Assembly: GCF_016342705.1 (NCBI RefSeq)
Contig: NZ_JAEINV010000011.1
Span: 59,815-123,814, forward strand
Direction of reading: 5' to 3'
Length of the DNA: 64,000 nt
Source: Lutibacter sp.
GTDB lineage: Bacteria; Bacteroidota; Bacteroidia; Flavobacteriales; Flavobacteriaceae
The notes beneath the pieces are model-generated. The model worked only from the letters and a program-made list of their open reading frames with translations. It did no database searches and was not told where the DNA came from. Position numbers and translations under genes: made by a program. Below, piece by piece: positions 63,943 through 64,000 of the stretch. The stretch's first letter is position 1. Every line of letters starts with the position of its first letter.

Positions 63943-64000
63943 GTTGACCTTTTTTTGGTTGCTTTAACCGTTCAAAATATTTTTTTTAGCCGTTTAGAAG

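Overview
The window looks like a chromosome segment from a Flavobacteriaceae-type member of the Bacteroidota. Evidence: AT-rich DNA with AAA/TTA-rich codon use; promoter boxes fitting the Bacteroidota form TAnnTTTG; a secreted nuclease with a type IX secretion C-terminal sorting domain; a histidine operon in the order G-D-C-B-H-A-F-IE; and a DnaX lacking zinc-finger cysteines. A pyruvate formate-lyase module suggests a facultative anaerobe. The species cannot be named from the sequence.

Region 1 (1 to about 9,600) is an accessory island, mostly read on the minus strand. It holds a type I restriction-modification pair (hsdS, cut by the window edge, and hsdM), a DUF4407 membrane protein with an unknown partner, a small HNH nuclease, two zinc-finger proteins, an excisionase-like HTH protein and a tyrosine recombinase. 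It abuts the 3' end of mnmE, a known integration target. A candidate small RNA lies between hsdM and the DUF4407 gene.

Region 2 (9,582 to 33,124) is core genome. The minus strand carries dnaX, a cation/proton antiporter, miaE, a DUF4268 gene and mnmE, then two tandem acyl-CoA ligases. The plus strand carries an M16 lipoprotein peptidase and the pflB-pflA-focA fermentation module with an FNR-like operator. Minus-strand genes for an anchored protein, a ThrE exporter, purL and an acetyltransferase follow.

Region 3 (33,200 to 42,060) is the complete histidine operon, preceded by a histidine-rich leader peptide and a terminator (attenuator). Its intergenic gaps have been invaded by palindromic repeats and a four-helix-bundle gene. 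Two stop codons lie at the edge of the same repeat.

Region 4 (42,060 to 52,600) holds a T9SS endonuclease I, an RsmB-type methyltransferase, recG, pheT and pyrD.

Region 5 (52,600 to 64,000) starts with a mosaic of several palindromic repeat families, followed by a surface-glycan locus. This has Wzm/Wzt-type ABC export genes split by a second four-helix-bundle gene, a kinase-motif/methyltransferase protein that resembles O-antigen chain terminators, two further methyltransferase-like genes, a glycosyltransferase, and gmd and fcl for GDP-L-fucose. Between gmd and fcl lie two tandem palindrome arrays (268-bp and 165-bp units, differing by exactly one 103-bp module) that flank a small GIY-YIG nuclease gene. 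This nuclease-plus-repeat arrangement is the best candidate here for an undescribed system. No tRNA, rRNA or CRISPR array was seen.
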